Of a stretch of 6,519 nt of DNA, positions 5,819 through 6,519 are shown in pieces. Under the pieces are notes generated by a model. The model ran no database searches, was not told the DNA's origin, and saw only the letters and a program-made list of their open reading frames with translations. Within the stretch, counting starts at the first letter, position 1, and every line of letters begins with the position of its first letter. Source of the DNA: Candidatus Margulisiibacteriota bacterium (GTDB lineage Bacteria > Margulisbacteria > Termititenacia > Termititenacales > Termititenacaceae); the NCBI GenBank assembly GCA_031264205.1, contig JAISEH010000054.1:1-6519 (forward strand), given 5' to 3'. Position numbers and translations under genes: made by a program.

Positions 5819-6519
5819 ACGAATACCTCAAATATTTTTGCAGGTCTGGCAAGGCGCGGCTGTGACTCAAATACCAGATTTTCAAATTCTTCATTTCATT
5901 TTCTTTAGCCTGCACAAAAGCCAAAATCGCCGCCGCGCCGCAGCCGTAACGTCCGGCAAAAAGTTGTTTGTTGGCATAATCCTCCAGCGCTTTTTCCACC
6001 GCGCCCTCGTCCAATGTCTCCGGCATTTCTATACCGGGGAATTTCTGGCGCAAAGTTTCCGCGGCGGTCGCCGGATCATAATTGTATTTATATTCGGCGA
6101 CCGCCGCCTGCGCGCGCGCATACGCCTGTATGTGCCGGTCTTGTTTTTGTGCCAGCGTTTGCAAAGCACGCAAATATTCCTGATCCACAAAATAATCCAT
6201 CTGGCAAAAATCCGTCGTTTTTTCGTAAATCTCCGCCGCGCGGCGCACGAGCGGCTGGTCAAAATCCGCCAAGCTGTCCTTGCCCAGCGGCAATAGATAA
6301 TGATCGAGGTTTTGCTCGGTTAATTTTTCTTTCAGCAAAATTTTGAGATTGTGAAAATCGTATTTGAGCCAGCAAATATTCGCAATATCCGTGTCCTGAA
6401 AAAGCTCGCGGCGCAGCTCCGCTAGCTCTTGATTGAGCCTGTCCTCCAGCTGCTCAAAAGTTTCCGCAGCGGCAACAGCAGTTTTGCCCAGCTCCGCCGC
6501 GGTCAGCAGCCGCGCTTCA
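5811..6519 (-). CDS. atpC: V/A-type ATP synthase subunit C (5' end off the window)
   Basis: The frame is open from the right edge (first full codon at 6518) to TAG at 5813-5811, giving 235 residues. Family members are usually about 320-350 aa, so roughly the first 90-110 residues lie outside. An internal TTG at 6338 opens a shorter frame, but homology continues well upstream of it (ELFQDTDIANICWLKYDFHN, then LKILLKEK), so it is not the start. The N-x-K 'YDFHNLKILLK' segment is typical of subunit C, the funnel-shaped protein that links the V1/A1 shaft (D, F) to the membrane c-ring (K). Acidic, helix-rich sequence throughout fits. The 3' end overlaps atpF by 8 nt. Its last codons (KYLR) also provide the atpF Shine-Dalgarno. 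Confidence 0.94.
   Translation of the reverse strand, partial: EARLLTAAELGKTAVAAAETFEQLEDRLNQELAELRRELFQDTDIANICWLKYDFHNLKILLKEKLTEQNLDHYLLPLGKDSLADFDQPLVRRAAEIYEKTTDFCQMDYFVDQEYLRALQTLAQKQDRHIQAYARAQAAVAEYKYNYDPATAAETLRQKFPGIEMPETLDEGAVEKALEDYANKQLFAGRYGCGAAAILAFVQAKENEMKNLKIWYLSHSRALPDLQKYLRYSYV

Overview
The window is from a bacterium that makes a V/A-type (rotary, Thermus/Enterococcus-like) ATPase. All recognisable genes lie on the minus strand, so the biological reading order runs from the right edge to the left. Phylum cannot be assigned safely. The gene order C-F-A-B-D resembles Thermus and many anaerobic Firmicutes and candidate phyla. It differs from the E-x-A-B-D-I-K order usual in spirochaetes and chlamydiae. 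The lipoprotein with a PKD-like fold and BspA-like leucine-rich repeats is a type common in gut and host-associated bacteria, so an uncultured anaerobe is a reasonable guess, but only a guess.

Region 6519-1734 holds the soluble V1/A1 part of the ATPase: atpC (5' end beyond the window), atpF, atpA, atpB and atpD. Genes overlap by 8 nt or are separated by 2-14 nt, and each has a clear Shine-Dalgarno sequence. The catalytic A subunit has an intact GPFGSGKT P-loop. The B subunit has the usual degenerate nucleotide site and the expected arginine. Membrane subunits (I, K) and the E stalk subunit are not visible and would be expected upstream, beyond the right edge, if the Thermus order holds.

Region 1734-982 holds a gene whose ATG overlaps the atpD stop codon. 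It encodes a 250-aa cytosolic protein resembling the TOD1/DUF616 glycosyltransferase-like family and appears to be translated as the last gene of the ATPase operon.

Region 981-1 is the most interesting part. It has an extended -10 promoter, a good ribosome binding site and an ATG, followed immediately by 18 perfect copies of the pentamer CACAA (minus strand), then a lipoprotein gene that runs off the left edge. With 18 copies the ATG reads out of frame and stops after 34 codons. With 17 or 20 copies it would read straight into the lipoprotein signal peptide. This is the layout of a phase-variable (contingency) surface-protein locus, as in neisserial opa genes. The lipoprotein itself carries a PKD-like domain and tandem 30-residue repeats encoded by near-identical 90-bp DNA repeats, a second probable source of variation.
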